Positions 35,454-48,525 of a stretch of DNA of 64,000 nt are shown here, piece by piece. Each line of letters opens with the position of its first letter. The stretch's first letter is position 1. Origin of the DNA: Azolla caroliniana (Eukaryota; Polypodiophyta); NCBI GenBank assembly GCA_043228905.1, contig JBHGNT010000042.1, forward strand, positions 1-64,000. Reading direction: 5' to 3'. The notes beneath the pieces are model-generated. The model had not been told where the DNA came from. It worked only from the letters and a program-made list of their open reading frames with translations, and searched no databases. The position numbers were made by a program, and so were the translations under genes.

Positions 35454-38123
35454 ATGTTCATACCTGGCTCGTGTGATATCGGATTTCTGTGTTCAAACAT
35501 GCGAATCGAAGCTAACAACGCTATCTCTAATATGGAATTAAAAAATCAAGATTTTGAAACTCAGGTCGAGAGACATGAAGAAATTAGCAAATTTGAGGAG
35601 GTAGTGGAGAAGATCGCGTTTGTAAATTAAAATGTTCATACCTGGCTCGTGTGATATCGGATTTCTATGTTCAAACATGCGAATCGAAGCTAACAACGCT
35701 AGCTCTAATATTTAATTAAAAAATCAAGATTTTGAAACTCAGGTCGAGAGACATGAAGAAATTAGCAAATTTGAGGAGGTAGTGGAGAAGATCGCGTTTG
35801 TAAATTAAAATGTTTATACCTGGCTCGTTTGATATCGGATTTCTATGTTCAAACATGCGACTCAAAGCTAACAACGCTAGCTCTAATATGGAATTAAAAA
35901 ATCAAGATTTTGAAACTCAGGTCGAGAGACATGACGAAATTAGCATATTTGAGGAGGAAGTTGAGAAGAACGAGTCAGTAAATTAAAATGTTCATACCTG
36001 GCTCGTGTGATATCGGATTTCGGTGTTCAAACATGCGAATCGAAGCTAACAACGCTAGCTATGATATGGAATTACAAAATCAAGATTTTAAAACTCAGCT
36101 CGAGAGACATGAATAAATTAGCGAATTTGAGGAGGTAGTGGAGAAGAGCGCGTTAGTAAATTAAAATGTTCATCCCTGGCTCGTGTGATATCAGATTTCT
36201 GTTTTCAAACATGCGAATCGAAGCTAACAACGCTAGCTATGATATGGAATTAAAAAATCAAGATTTTGAAACTCAGGTCGAGAGACATGAAGAAATTAGC
36301 AAATTTGAGGAGGTAGTGGAGAAGATCGCGTTTGTAAATTAAAATGTTCATACCTGGCTCGTGTGATATCGGATTTCTGTGTTCAAACATGCGAATCGAA
36401 GCTAACAACGGTAGCTCTAATATTAAATTAAAAAATCAAGATTTTGAAACTCAGGTCCAGAGACATGAAGAAATTAGCAAATTTGAGGAGGAAGTGGAGA
36501 AGAGCGCGTCAGTAAATTAAAATGTTCATACCTGGCTCGTGTGATATCGGATTTCGGTGTTCGAAAATGCGAATCGAAGCTAACAACGCTATCTCTAATA
36601 TGGAATTAGAAAATGAAGATTTTGAAACTCAGGTCAAGAGACATGAAGAAATTAGCATATTTGAGGAGGAAGTTGAGAAGAGCGAGTCAGTAAATTAAAA
36701 TGTTCATACCTTGCTCGGGTGATATCGGATTTCGGTGTTCAAACATGCGAATCGAAGCTAACAACGCTAGCTATGATATAGAATTACAAAATCAAGATTT
36801 TAAAACTCAGCTCGAGAGACATGAATAAATTAGCGAATTTGAGGAGGTAGTGGAGAAGAGCGCGTTAGTAAATTAAAATGTTCATACCTGGCTTGTGTGA
36901 TATCGGATTTCTATGTTCAAACATGCGAATCAAACCTAACAAGGCTAGCTCTAATATGGAATTCAAAAATCAAGATTTTGAAACTCAGGTCCAGAGACAT
37001 GAAGAAATTAGCAAATTTGAGGAGGAAGTGGAGAAGAGCGCGTTAGTAAATTAAAATGTTCATACCTGGCTCGTGTGATATCGGATTTCTGTGTTCAAAC
37101 ATGCGAATCGAAGCTAACAACGCTATCTCTAATATGGAATTAAAAAATCAAGATTTTGAAACTCAGGTCCAGAGACATGAAGAAATTAGCAAATTTGAGG
37201 AGGAAGTGGAGAAGAGCGCGTTAGTAAATGAAAATGTTCATACCTGGCTCGTGTGATATCGGATTTCTGTGTTCAAACATGCGAATCGAAGCTAACAACG
37301 CTATCTCTAATATGGAATTAAAAAATCAAGATTTTGAAACTCAGGTCGAGAGACATGAAGAAATTAGCAAATTTGAGGAGGAAGTGGAGAAGATCGCGTT
37401 TGTAAATTAAAATGTTCATACCTGGCTCGTGTGATATCGGATTTCGGTGTTCAAACATGCGAATCGAAGCTAACAACGCTATCTCTAATATGGAATTAGA
37501 AAATGAAGATTTTGAAACTCAGGTCAAGAGACATGAAGAAATTAGCAAATTTGAGGAGGTAGTGGAGAAGAGCGCGTTAGTAAATTAAAATGTTCATACC
37601 TGGCTCGTGTGATATCGGATTTCTGTGTTCAAACATGCGAATCGAAGCTAATAACGCTAGCTCTAATATGGAATTAAAAAATCAAGATTTTGAAACTCAG
37701 GTCGAGAGACATGAAGAAATTAGCAAATTTGAGGAGGTAGTGAAGAAGAGCCTGTTAGTAAATTAAAATATTCATACCTGGCTCGTGTGATATCGGATTT
37801 TTGTGTTTAAACATGCGAATCGAAGCTAACAACGCTAGCTATGATATGGAATTAAAAAATCAAGATTTTGAAACTCAGGTCCAGAGACATGAAGAAATTT
37901 GCAAATTTGAGGAGGTAGTGGAGAAGAGCGCGTTAGTAAATTATAATGTTCATACCTGGCTCGTGTGATATCGGATTTCTGTGCTCAAACATGCGAATCG
38001 AAGCTAACAACGCTAGCTCTAATATGGAATTAAAAAATCAAGATTTTGAAACTCAGGTCGAGAGACATGAAGAAATTAGCAAATTTGAGGAGGTAGTGAA
38101 GAAGAGCCTGTTAGTAAATTAAA
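35454..38123 (+). repeat. Run of 15 regular monomers
   Basis: Copy of 24005-26674, including TTCGAAAATG (36,560) and the AATTATAATG boundary near 37,946. Confidence 0.93.
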
Positions 38124-38403
38124 ATGTTTATACCTGGCTCGTGTGATATCGGATTTTTGTGTTTAAACATGCGAATCGAAGCTAACAACGCTAGCTATGA
38201 TATGGAATTAAAAAATCAAGATTTTGAAACTCAGGTCGAGAGACATGAAGAAATTTGCAAACTTGAGGAGGTAGTGGAGAAGAGCGCGTTAGTAAATTAT
38301 AATATGGAATCGAAAAAACAAGATTTTGAAACTCAGGTCCAGAGACATGAAGAAATTAGCAAATTTGAGGAGGAAGTGGAGAAGATCACGTTTGTAAATT
38401 AAA
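38124..38403 (+). repeat. Compound 280-bp unit (178 + 102)
   Basis: Copy of 26675, with the same private GCAAACTTGAGG. Confidence 0.93.
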
Positions 38404-40361
38404 ATGTTCATACCTGGCTCGTGTGATATCGGATTTCTGTGTTCAAACATGCGAATCGAAGCTAACAACGCTAGCTCTAATATTGAATTAAAAAATCAAG
38501 ATTTTGAAACTCAGGTCGAGAGACATGAAGAAATTAGCAAATTTGAGGAGGTAGTGGAGAAGATCGCGTTTGTAAATTAAAATGTTTATACCTGGCTCGT
38601 TTGATATCGGATTTCTATGTTCAAACATGCGACTCGAAGCTAACAACGCTAGCTCTAATATGGAATTAAAAAATCAAGATTTTGAAACTCAGGTCGAGAG
38701 ACATGACGAAATTAGCATATTTGAGGAGGAAGTTGAGAAGAACGAGTCAGTAAATTAAAATGTTCATACCTGGCTCGTGTGATATCGGATTTCGGTGTTC
38801 AAACATGCGAATCGAAGCTAACAACGCTAGCTATGATATGGAATTACAAAATCAAGATTTTAAAACTCAGCTCGAGAGACATGAATAAATTAGCGAATTT
38901 GAGGAGGTAGTGGAGAAGAGCGCGTTAGTAAATTAAAATGTTCATCCCTGGCTCGTGTGATATCAGATTTCTGTTTTCAAACATGCGAATCGAAGCTAAC
39001 AACGCTAGCTATGATATGGAATTAAAAAATCAAGATTTTGAAACTCAGGTCGAGAGACATGAAGAAATTAGCAAATTTGAGGAGGTAGTGGAGAAGATCG
39101 CGTTTGTAAATTAAAATGTTCATACCTGGCTCGTGTGATATCGGATTTCTGTGTTCAAACATGCAAATCGAAGCTAACAACGGTAGCTCTAATATTAAAT
39201 TAAAAAATCAAGATTTTGAAACTCAGGTCCAGAGACATGAAGAAATTAGCAAATTTGAGGAGGAAGTGGAGAAGAGCGCGTCAGTAAATTAAAATGTTCA
39301 TACCTGGCTCGTGTGATATCGGATTTCGGTGTTCGAAAATGCGAATCGAAGCTAACAACGCTATCTCTAATATGGAATTAGAAAATGAAGATTTTGAAAC
39401 TCAGGTCAAGAGACATGAAGAAATTAGCATATTTGAGGAGGAAGTTGAGAAGAGCGAGTCAGTAAATTAAAATGTTCATACCTTGCTCGGGTGATATCGG
39501 ATTTCGGTGTTCAAACATGCGAATCGAAGCTAACAACGCTAGCTATGATATAGAATTACAAAATCAAGATTTTAAAACTCAGCTCGAGAGACATGAATAA
39601 ATTAGCGAATTTGAGGAGGTAGTGGAGAAGAGCGCGTTAGTAAATTAAAATGTTCATACCTGGCTCGTGTGATATCGGATTTCTATGTTCAAACATGCGA
39701 ATCAAACCTAACAAGGCTAGCTCTAATATGGAATTCAAAAATCAAGATTTTGAAACTCAGGTCCAGAGACATGAAGAAATTAGCAAATTTGAGGAGGAAG
39801 TGGAGAAGAGCGTGTTAGTAAATTAAAATGTTCATACCTGGCTCGTGTGATATCGGATTTCTGTGTTCAAACATGCGAATCGAAGCTAACAACGCTATCT
39901 CTAATATGGAATTAAAAAATCAAGATTTTGAAACTCAGGTCCAGAGACATGAAGAAATTAGCAAATTTGAGGAGGAAGTGGAGAAGAGCGCGTTAGTAAA
40001 TGAAAATGTTCATACCTGGCTCGTGTGATATCGGATTTCTGTGTTCAAACATGCGAATCGAAGCTAACAACGCTATCTCTAATATGGAATTAAAAAATCA
40101 AGATTTTGAAACTCAGGTCGAGAGACATGAAGAAATTAGCAAATTTGAGGAGGAAGTGGAGAAGATCGCGTTTGTAAATTAAAATGTTCATACCTGGCTC
40201 GTGTGATATCGGATTTCGGTGTTCAAACATGCGAATCGAAGCTAACAACGCTATCTCTAATATGGAATTAGAAAATGAAGATTTTGAAACTCAGGTCAAG
40301 AGACATGAAGAAATTAGCAAATTTGAGGAGGTAGTGGAGAAGAGCGCGTTAGTAAATTAAA
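38404..40361 (+). repeat. Run of 11 regular monomers
   Basis: Copy of 26955-28912. Confidence 0.93.
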
Positions 40362-40641
40362 ATGTTCATACCTGGCTCGTGTGATATCGGATTTCTGTGT
40401 TCAAACATGCGAATCGAAGCTAATAACGCTAGCTCTAATATGGAATTAAAAAATCAAGATTTTGAAACTCAGGTCGAGAGACATGAAGAAATTTGCAAAT
40501 TTGAGGAGGTAGTGGAGAAGAGCGCGTTAGTAAATTATAATATGGAATCGAAAAAACAAGATTTTGAAACTCAGGTCCAGAGACATGAAGAAATTAGCAA
40601 ATTTGAGGAGGAAGTGGAGAAGATCACGTTTGTAAATTAAA
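40362..40641 (+). repeat. Compound 280-bp unit, variant first half
   Basis: Copy of 28913 but with TTTGCAAATTTG where copy one has TTAGCGAATTTG. This accounts for two of the three differences I saw between the 11.4-kb copies and looks like a short conversion tract. Confidence 0.92.
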
Positions 40642-40819
40642 ATGTTCATACCTGGCTCGTGTGATATCGGATTTCTGTGTTCAAACATGCGAATCGAAGC
40701 TAACAACGCTAGCTCTAATATTGAATTAAAAAATCAAGATTTTGAAACTCAGGTCGAGAGACATGAAGAAATTAGCATATTTGAGGAGGAAGTTGAGAAG
40801 AGCGAGTCAGTAAATTAAA
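40642..40819 (+). repeat. Single regular monomer
   Basis: Copy of 29193-29370. Confidence 0.92.
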
Positions 40820-40998
40820 ATGTTCATACCTGTCTCGTGTGATATCGGATTTCTGTGTTCAAACATGCGAATCGAAGCTAACAACGCTAGCTCTAATATT
40901 GAATTAAAAAATCAAGATTTTGAAACTCAGGTCGAGAGACATGAAGAAATTAGCATATTTGAGGAGGAAGTTGAGAAGAGCGAGTCAAGTAAATTAAA
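40820..40998 (+). repeat. 179-bp monomer (1-bp insertion)
   Basis: Copy of 29371, same GAGTCAAGTAAATT insertion. Confidence 0.9.
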
Positions 40999-43900
40999 AT
41001 GTTCATACCTGGCTCGAGTGATATCGGATTTCGGTGTTCAAACATGCGAATCGAAGCTAACAACGCTAGCTATGATATGGAATTACAAAATCAAGATTTT
41101 AAAACTCAACTCGAGAGACATGAATAAATTAGCGAATTTGAGGAGGTAGTGGAGAAGAGCGCGTTAGTAAATTAAAATGTTCATACCTGGCTCGTGTGAT
41201 ATCGGATTTCTGTGTTCAAACATGCGAATCGAAGCTAACAACGCTATCTCTAATATGGAATTAAAAAATCAAGATTTTGAAACTCAGGTCCAGAGACATG
41301 AAGAAATTAGCAAATTTGAGGAGGTAGTGGAGAAGATCGCGTTTGTAAATTAAAATGTTCATACCTGGCTCGTGTGATATCGGATTTCTATGTTCAAACA
41401 TGCGAATCGAAGCTAACAACGCTAGCTCTAATATTTAATTAAAAAATCAAGATTTTGAAACTCAGGTCGAGAGACATGAAGAAATTAGCAAATTTGAGGA
41501 GGTAGTGGAGAAGATCGCGTTTGTAAATTAAAATGTTTATACCTGGCTCGTTTGATATCGGATTTCTATGTTCAAACATGCGACTCGAAGCTAACAACGC
41601 TAGCTCTAATATGGAATTAAAAAATCAAGATTTTGAAACTCAGGTCGAGAGACATGACGAAATTAGCATATTTGAGGAGGAAGTTGAGAAGAACGAGTCA
41701 GTAAATTAAAATGTTCATACCTGGCTCGTGTGATATCGGATTTCGGTGTTCAAACATGCGAATCGAAGCTGACAACGCTAGCTATGATATGGAATTACAA
41801 AATCAAGATTTTAAAACTCAGCTCGAGAGACATGAATAAATTAGCGAATTTGAGGAGGTAGTGGAGAAGAGCGCGTTAGTAAATTAAAATGTTCATCCCT
41901 GGCTCGTGTGATATCGGATTTCTGTTTTCAAACATGCGAATCGAAGCTAACAACGCTAGCTATGATATGGAATTAAAAAATCAAGATTTTGAAACTCAGG
42001 TCGAGAGACATGAAGAAATTAGCAAATTTGAGGAGGTAGTGGAGAAGATCGCGTTTGTAAATTAAAATGTTCATACCTGGCTCGTGTGATATCGGATTTC
42101 TGTGTTCAAACATGCGAATCGAAGCTAACAACGCTAGCTCTAATATTGAATTAAAAAATCAAGATTTTGAAACTCAGGTCGAGAGACATGAAGAAATTAG
42201 CATATTTGAGGAGGAAGTTGAGAAGAGTGCGTTAGTAAATTAAAATGTTCATACCTTGCTCTTGTGATATCGGATTTCGGTGTTCAAACATGCGAATCGA
42301 AGCTAACAACGCTAGCTATGATATAGAATTACAAAATCAAGATTTTAAAACTCAGCTCGAGAGACATGAATAAATTAGCGAATTTGAGGAGGTAGTGGAG
42401 AAGAGCGCGTTAGTAAATTAAAATGTTCATACCTGGCTCGTGTGATATCGGATTTCTATGTTCAAACATGCGAATCAAACCTAACAACGCTAGCTCTAAT
42501 ATGGAATTCAAAAATCAAGATTTTGAAACTCAGGTCCAGAGACATGAAGAAATTAGCAAATTTGAGGAGGAAGTGGAGAAGAGCGTGTTAGTAAATTAAA
42601 ATGTTCATACCTGGCTCGTGTGATATCGGATTTCTGTGTTCAAACATGCGAATCGAAGCTAACAACGCTATCTCTAATATGGAATTAAAAAATCAAGATT
42701 TTGAAACTCAGGTCAAGAGACATGAAGAAATTAGCAAATTTGAGGAGGTAGTGGAGAAGAGCGCGTTAGTAAATTAAAATGTTCATACCTGGCTCGTGTG
42801 ATATCGGATTTCTGCGTTCAAACATGCGAATCGAAGCTAACAACGCTACCTCTAATATGGAATTCAAAAATCAAGATTTTGAAACTCAGGTCCAGAGACA
42901 TGAAGAAATTAGCAAATTTGAGGAGGAAGTGGAGAAGAGCGCGTTAGTAAATTAAAATGTTCATACCTGGCTCGTGTGATATCGGATTTCTGTGTTCAAA
43001 CATGCGAATCGAAGCTAACAACGCTATCTCTAATATGGAATTAAAAAATCAAGATTTTGAAACTCAGGTCGAGAGACATGACGAAATTAGCATATTTGAG
43101 GAGGAAGTTGAGAAGAACGAGTCAGTAAATTAAAATGTTCATACCTGGCTCGTGTGATATCGGATTTCGGTGTTCAAACATGCGAATCGAAGCTAACAAC
43201 GCTAGCTATGATATGGAATTACAAAATCAAGATTTTAAAACTCAGCTCGAGAGACATGAATAAATTAGCGAATTTGAGGAGGTAGTGGAGAAGAGCGCGT
43301 TAGTAAATTAAAATGTTCATCCCTGGCTCGTGTGATATCGGATTTCTGTTTTCAAACATGCGAATCGAAGCTAACAACGCTAGCTATGATATGGAATTAA
43401 AAAATCAAGATTTTGAAACTCAGGTCGAGAGACATGAAGAAATTAGCAAATTTGAGGAGGTAGTGGAGAAGATCGCGTTTGTAAATTAAAATGTTCATAC
43501 CTGGCTCGTGTGATATCGGATTTCTGTGTTCAAACATGCGAATCGAAGCTAACAACGGTAGCTCTAATATTAAATTAAAAAATCAAGATTTTGAAACTCA
43601 GGTCCAGAGACATGAAGAAATTAGCAAATTTGAGGAGGAAGTGGAGAAGAGCGCGTCAGTAAATTAAAATGTTCATACCTGGCTCGTGTGATATCGGATT
43701 TCGGTGTTCGAAAATGCGAATCGAAGCTAACAACGCTATCTCTAATATGGAATTAGAAAATGAAGATTTTGAAACTCAGGTCAAGAGACATGAAGAAATT
43801 AGCATATTTGAGGAGGAAGTTGAGAAGAGCGAGTCAGTAAATTAAAATGTTCATACCTTGCTCGGGTGATATCGGATTTCGGTGTTCAAACATGCGAATC

Positions 43901-44380
43901 GAAGCTAACAACGCTAGCTATGATATAGAATTACAAAATCAAGATTTTAAAACTCAGCTCGAGAGACATGAATAAATTAGCGAATTTGAGGAGGTAGTGG
44001 AGAAGAGCGCGTTAGTAAATTAAAATGTTCATACCTGGCTCGTGTGATATCGGATTTCTATGTTCAAACATGCGAATCAAACGTAACAACGCTAGCTCTA
44101 ATATGGAATTCAAAAATCAAGATTTTGAAACTCAGGTCCAGAGACATGAAGAAATTAGCAAATTTGAGGAGGAAGTGGAGAAGAGCGTGTTAGTAAATTA
44201 AAATGTTCATACCTGGCTCGTGTGATATCGGATTTCTGTGTTCAAACATGCGAATCGAAGCTAACAACGCTATCTCTAATATGGAATTAAAAAATCAAGA
44301 TTTTGAAACTCAGGTCCAGAGACATGAAGAAATTAGCAAATTTGAGGAGGAAGTGGAGAAGAGCGCGTTAGTAAATTAAA
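40999..44380 (+). repeat. Run of 19 regular monomers
   Basis: The first 14 units copy 29550-32041. Near 43,438 the match to copy one ends and the array continues with a segment like 24,895-25.78 kb (AACGGTAGCTC, TTCGAAAATG, CTTGCTCGGGTG). A private AAACGTAAC appears at about 44,080. Confidence 0.93.
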
Positions 44381-44660
44381 ATGTTCATACCTGGCTCGTG
44401 TGATATCGGATTTCTGTGTTCAAACATGCGAATCAAACCTAACAACGCTAGCTCTAATATGGAATTAAAAAATCAAGATTTTGAAACTCAGGTCCAGAGA
44501 CATGAAGAAATTTGCAAATTTGAGGAGGTAGTGGAGAAGAGCGCGTTAGTAAATTATAATATGGAATCGAAAAAACAAGATTTTGAAACTCAGGTCCAGA
44601 GACATGAAGAAATTAGCAAATTTGAGGAGGAAGTGGAGAAGATCACGTTTGTAAATTAAA
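44381..44660 (+). repeat. Compound 280-bp unit, GAATCAAACC first half
   Basis: The first half has the class B-like GAATCAAACCTAAC and GGTCCAGAG, and the 102-bp half is standard. Only this unit and its copy at 47432 combine these, so it is a recombinant compound unit. Confidence 0.92.
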
Positions 44661-45728
44661 ATGTTCATACCTGGCTCCTGTGATATCGGATTTCTGTGTT
44701 CAAACATGCGAATCGAAGCTAACAACGCTATCTCTAATATTGAATTAAAAAATCAAGATTTTGAAACTCAGGTCGAGAGACATGAAGAAATTAGCATATT
44801 TGAGGAGGAAGTTGAGAAGAGTGCGTTAGTAAATTAAAATGTTCATACCTGGCTCTTGTGATATCGGATTTCTGTGTTCAAACATGCGAATCGAAGCTAA
44901 CAACGCTAGCTCTAATATGGAATTTAAAAATCAAGATTTTGAAACTCAGGTCGAGAGACATGAAGAAATTTGCAAATTTGAGGAGGTAGTGGAGAAGAGT
45001 GCGTTAGTAAATTAAAATGTTCATACCTGGCTCGTGTGATATCGGATTTCTATGTTCAAACATGCGAATCAAACCTAACAACGCTAGCTCTAATATGGAA
45101 TTCAAAAATCAAGATTTTGAAACTCAGGTCCAGAGACATGAAGAAATTAGCAAATTTGAGGAGGAAGTGGAGAAGAGCGTGTTAGTAAATTAAAATGTTC
45201 ATACCTGGCTCGTGTGATATCGGATTTCTATGTTCAAACATGCGAATCGAAGCTAACAACGCTATCTCTAATATGGAATTAAAAAATCAAGATTTTGAAA
45301 CTCAGGTCCAGAGACATGAAGAAATTAGCAAATTTGAGGAGGAAGTGGAGAAGAGCGCGTTAGTAAATGAAAATGTTCATACCTGGCTCGTGTGATATCG
45401 GATTTTTGTGTTCAAACATGCGAATCGAAGCTAACAACGCTATCTCTAATATGGAATTAAAAAATCAAGATTTTGAAACTCAGGTCGAGAGAAATGAAGA
45501 AATTAGCAAATTTGAGGAGGAAGTGGAGAAGATCGCGTTTGTAAATTAAAATGTTCATACCTGGCTCGTGTGATATCGGATTTCTGTGTTCAAACATGCG
45601 AATCGAAGCTAACAACGCTAGCTCTAATATGGAATTAAAAAATCAAGATTTTGAAACTCAGGTCGAGAGACATGAAGAAATTAGCAAATTTGAGGAGGTA
45701 GTGAAGAAGAGCCTGTTAGTAAATTAAA
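44661..45728 (+). repeat. Run of 6 regular monomers
   Basis: Contains the three-monomer stretch missing from the downstream copy. Confidence 0.93.
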
Positions 45729-46008
45729 ATGTTTATACCTGGCTCGTGTGATATCGGATTTTTGTGTTTAAACATGCGAATCGAAGCTAACAACGCTAGC
45801 TATGATATGGAATTAAAAAATCAAGATTTTGAAACTCAGGTCGAGAGACATGAAGAAATTTGCAAATTTGAGGAGGTAGTGGAGAAGAGCGCGTTAGTAA
45901 ATTATAATATGGAATCGAAAAAACAAGATTTTGAAACTCAGGTCCAGAGACATGAAGAAATTAGCAAATTTGAGGAGGAAGTGGAGAAGATCGCGTTTGT
46001 AAATTAAA
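45729..46008 (+). repeat. Compound 280-bp unit (178 + 102)
   Basis: Standard structure; starts TGTTTATACC and ends GATCGCGTTTG instead of GATCACGTTTG. Confidence 0.93.
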
Positions 46009-46898
46009 ATGTTCATACCTCGCTCGTGTGATATCGGATTTCTGTGTTCAAACATGCGAATCGAAGCTAACAACGCTAGCTCTAATATTGAATTAAAAAA
46101 TCAAGATTTTGAAACTCAGGTCGAGAGACATGAAGAAATTAGCATATTTGAGGAGGAAGTTGAGAAGAGCGAGTCAGTAAATTAAAATGTTCATACCTGG
46201 CTCGAGTGATATCGGATTTCGGTGTTCAAACATGCGAATCGAAGCTAACAACGCTAGCTATGATATGGAATTACAAAATCAAGATTTTAAAACTCAACTC
46301 GAGAGACATGAATAAATTAGCGAATTTGAGGAGGTAGTGGAGAAGAGCGCGTTAGTCAATTAAAATGTTCATACCTGGCTCGTGTGATATCGGATTTCTG
46401 TGTTCAAACATGCGAATCAAACCTAACAACGCTAGCTCTAATATGGAATTCAAAAATCAAGATTTTGAAACTCAGGTCCAGAGACATGAAGAAATTAGCA
46501 AATTTGAGGAGGAAGTGGAGAAGAGCGTGTTAGTAAATTAAAATGTTCATACCTGGCTCGTGTGATATCGGATTTCTGTGTTCAAACATGCGAATCGAAG
46601 CTAACAATGCTATCTCTAATATGGAATTAAAAAATCAAGATTTTGAAACTCAGGTCCAGAGACATGAAGAAATTAGCAAATTTGAGGAGGATGTGGAGAA
46701 GAGCGCGTTAGTAAATGAAAATGTTCATACCTGGCTCGTGTGATATCGGATTTCTGTGTTCAAACATGCGAATCGAAGCTAACAACGCTATCTCTAATAT
46801 GGAATTAAAAAATCAAGATTTTGAAATTCAGGTCGAGAGACATGAAGAAATTAGCAAATTTAAGGAGGTAGTGGAGAAGATCGCGTTTGTAAATTAAA
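46009..46898 (+). repeat. Run of 5 regular monomers
   Basis: Includes ATACCTCGCTCG, an A-B-C triplet with GTTAGTCAATT, and TTTAAGGAGG in the last unit. Confidence 0.93.
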
Positions 46899-47075
46899 AT
46901 GTTCATACCTCGCTCGTGTGATATCGGATTTCTGTGTTCAAACATGCGAATCGAAGCTAAAACGCTAGCTCTAATATGGAATTAAAAAATCAAGATTTTG
47001 AAACTCAGGTCGAGAGACATGAAGAAATTAGCAAATTTGAGGAGGTAGTGAAGAAGAGCGAGTCAGTAAATTAAA
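46899..47075 (+). repeat. 177-bp monomer (1-bp deletion)
   Basis: AAGCTAAAACGCTAG replaces AAGCTAACAACGCTAG. Confidence 0.9.
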
Positions 47076-47431
47076 ATGTTCATACCTGGCTCGAGTGATA
47101 TCGGATTTCGGTGTTCAAACATGCGAATCGAAGATAACAACGCTAGCTATGATATGGAATTACAAAATCAAGATTTTAAAACTCAGCTCGAGAGACATGA
47201 GTAAATTAGCAAATTTGAGGAGGTAGTGAAGAAGAGCCCGTTAGTAAATTAAAATGTTCATACCTGGCTCGTGTGATATCGGATTTCTGTGTTCAGACAT
47301 GCGAATCGAAGCTAACAACGCTAGCTCTAATATTGAATTAAAAAATCAAGATTTTGAAACTCAGGTCCAGAGACATGAAGAAATTAGCAAATTTGAGGAG
47401 GAAGTGGAGAAGAGCGCGTTAGTAAATTAAA
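47076..47431 (+). repeat. Run of 2 regular monomers
   Basis: The second unit (47254) is a hybrid: up to about position 124 it matches 49771, then it matches the unit at 44203. This marks the junction of the 3,051/2,517-bp duplication. Confidence 0.9.
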
Positions 47432-47711
47432 ATGTTCATACCTGGCTCGTGTGATATCGGATTTCTGTGTTCAAACATGCGAATCAAACCTAACAACGCT
47501 AGCTCTAATATGGAATTAAAAAATCAAGATTTTGAAACTCAGGTCCAGAGACATGAAGAAATTTGCAAATTTGAGGAGGTAGTGGAGAAGAGCGCGTTAG
47601 TAAATTATAATATGGAATCGAAAAAACAAGATTTTGAAACTCAGGTCCAGAGACATGAAGAAATTAGCAAATTTGAGGAGGAAGTGGAGAAGATCACGTT
47701 TGTAAATTAAA
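47432..47711 (+). repeat. Compound 280-bp unit, GAATCAAACC first half
   Basis: Copy of 44381 at offset 3,051. Confidence 0.93.
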
Positions 47712-48245
47712 ATGTTCATACCTGGCTCCTGTGATATCGGATTTCTGTGTTCAAACATGCGAATCGAAGCTAACAACGCTATCTCTAATATGGAATTAAA
47801 AAATCAAGATTTTGAAACTCAGGTCCAGAGACATGAAGAAATTAGCAAATTTGAGGAGGAAGTGGAGAAGAGCGCGTTAGTAAATGAAAATGTTCATACC
47901 TGGCTCGTGTGATATCGGATTTTTGTGTTCAAACATGCGAATCGAAGCTAACAACGCTATCTCTAATATGGAATTAAAAAATCAAGATTTTGAAACTCAG
48001 GTCGAGAGAAATGAAGAAATTAGCAAATTTGAGGAGGAAGTGGAGAAGATCGCGTTTGTAAATTAAAATGTTCATACCTGGCTCGTGTGATATCGGATTT
48101 CTGTGTTCAAACATGCGAATCGAAGCTAACAACGCTAGCTCTAATATGGAATTAAAAAATCAAGATTTTGAAACTCAGGTCGAGAGACATGAAGAAATTA
48201 GCAAATTTGAGGAGGTAGTGAAGAAGAGCCTGTTAGTAAATTAAA
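47712..48245 (+). repeat. Run of 3 regular monomers
   Basis: The first unit joins the GGCTCCTGTG start of the 44661 unit to the body of the 45195 unit, at the point where three monomers are lost. Confidence 0.92.
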
Positions 48246-48525
48246 ATGTTTATACCTGGCTCGTGTGATATCGGATTTTTGTGTTTAAACATGCGAATCG
48301 AAGCTAACAACGCTAGCTATGATATGGAATTAAAAAATCAAGATTTTGAAACTCAGGTCGAGAGACATGAAGAAATTTGCAAATTTGAGGAGGTAGTGGA
48401 GAAGAGCGCGTTAGTAAATTATAATATGGAATCGAAAAAACAAGATTTTGAAACTCAGGTCCAGAGACATGAAGAAATTAGCAAATTTGAGGAGGAAGTG
48501 GAGAAGATCGCGTTTGTAAATTAAA
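48246..48525 (+). repeat. Compound 280-bp unit (178 + 102)
   Basis: Copy of 45729 at offset 2,517. Confidence 0.93.

Larger units (their letters stand above)
32535..36457 (+). repeat. Second instance of the 2,100-bp nested duplication
   Basis: The 2,100-bp duplication of 21.1-25.0 kb is present intact in copy two of the large block, with the same internal differences. The 2,100-bp event therefore came before the 11,449-bp event. Confidence 0.9.
35714..40492 (+). repeat. Second instance of the 2,772-bp nested duplication
   Basis: Counterpart of 24265-29043 in copy two of the large block. Confidence 0.87.
20500..43437 (+). repeat. Tandem duplication, 11,449 bp x 2 (63 units each)
   Basis: Copy one runs about 20.5-31.95 kb and copy two about 31.95-43.43 kb, at a constant offset of 11,449 bp. 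Each copy holds the same 63 units: three 280-bp, two 157-bp, two 163-bp, one 179-bp and 55 of 178 bp, which sum to 11,449. Even singletons are shared: TTCTGCGTTC (31,368/42,817), GCTGACAACG (30,320/41,769), GGCTTGTGTG (25,441/36,890), CATGCAAATCG (27,711/39,160). In the stretches I compared I noticed only three substitutions, two near 29,044-29,048 and one near 29,890. Left of 20.5 kb and right of 43.44 kb the match ends. Confidence 0.95.

Noticed and set aside
20500-43437. The 11.4-kb duplication as an assembly artefact
   Set aside because: The copies differ at a few sites and the junction is a hybrid monomer of a type expected biologically. Not fully excluded; spanning reads would decide.
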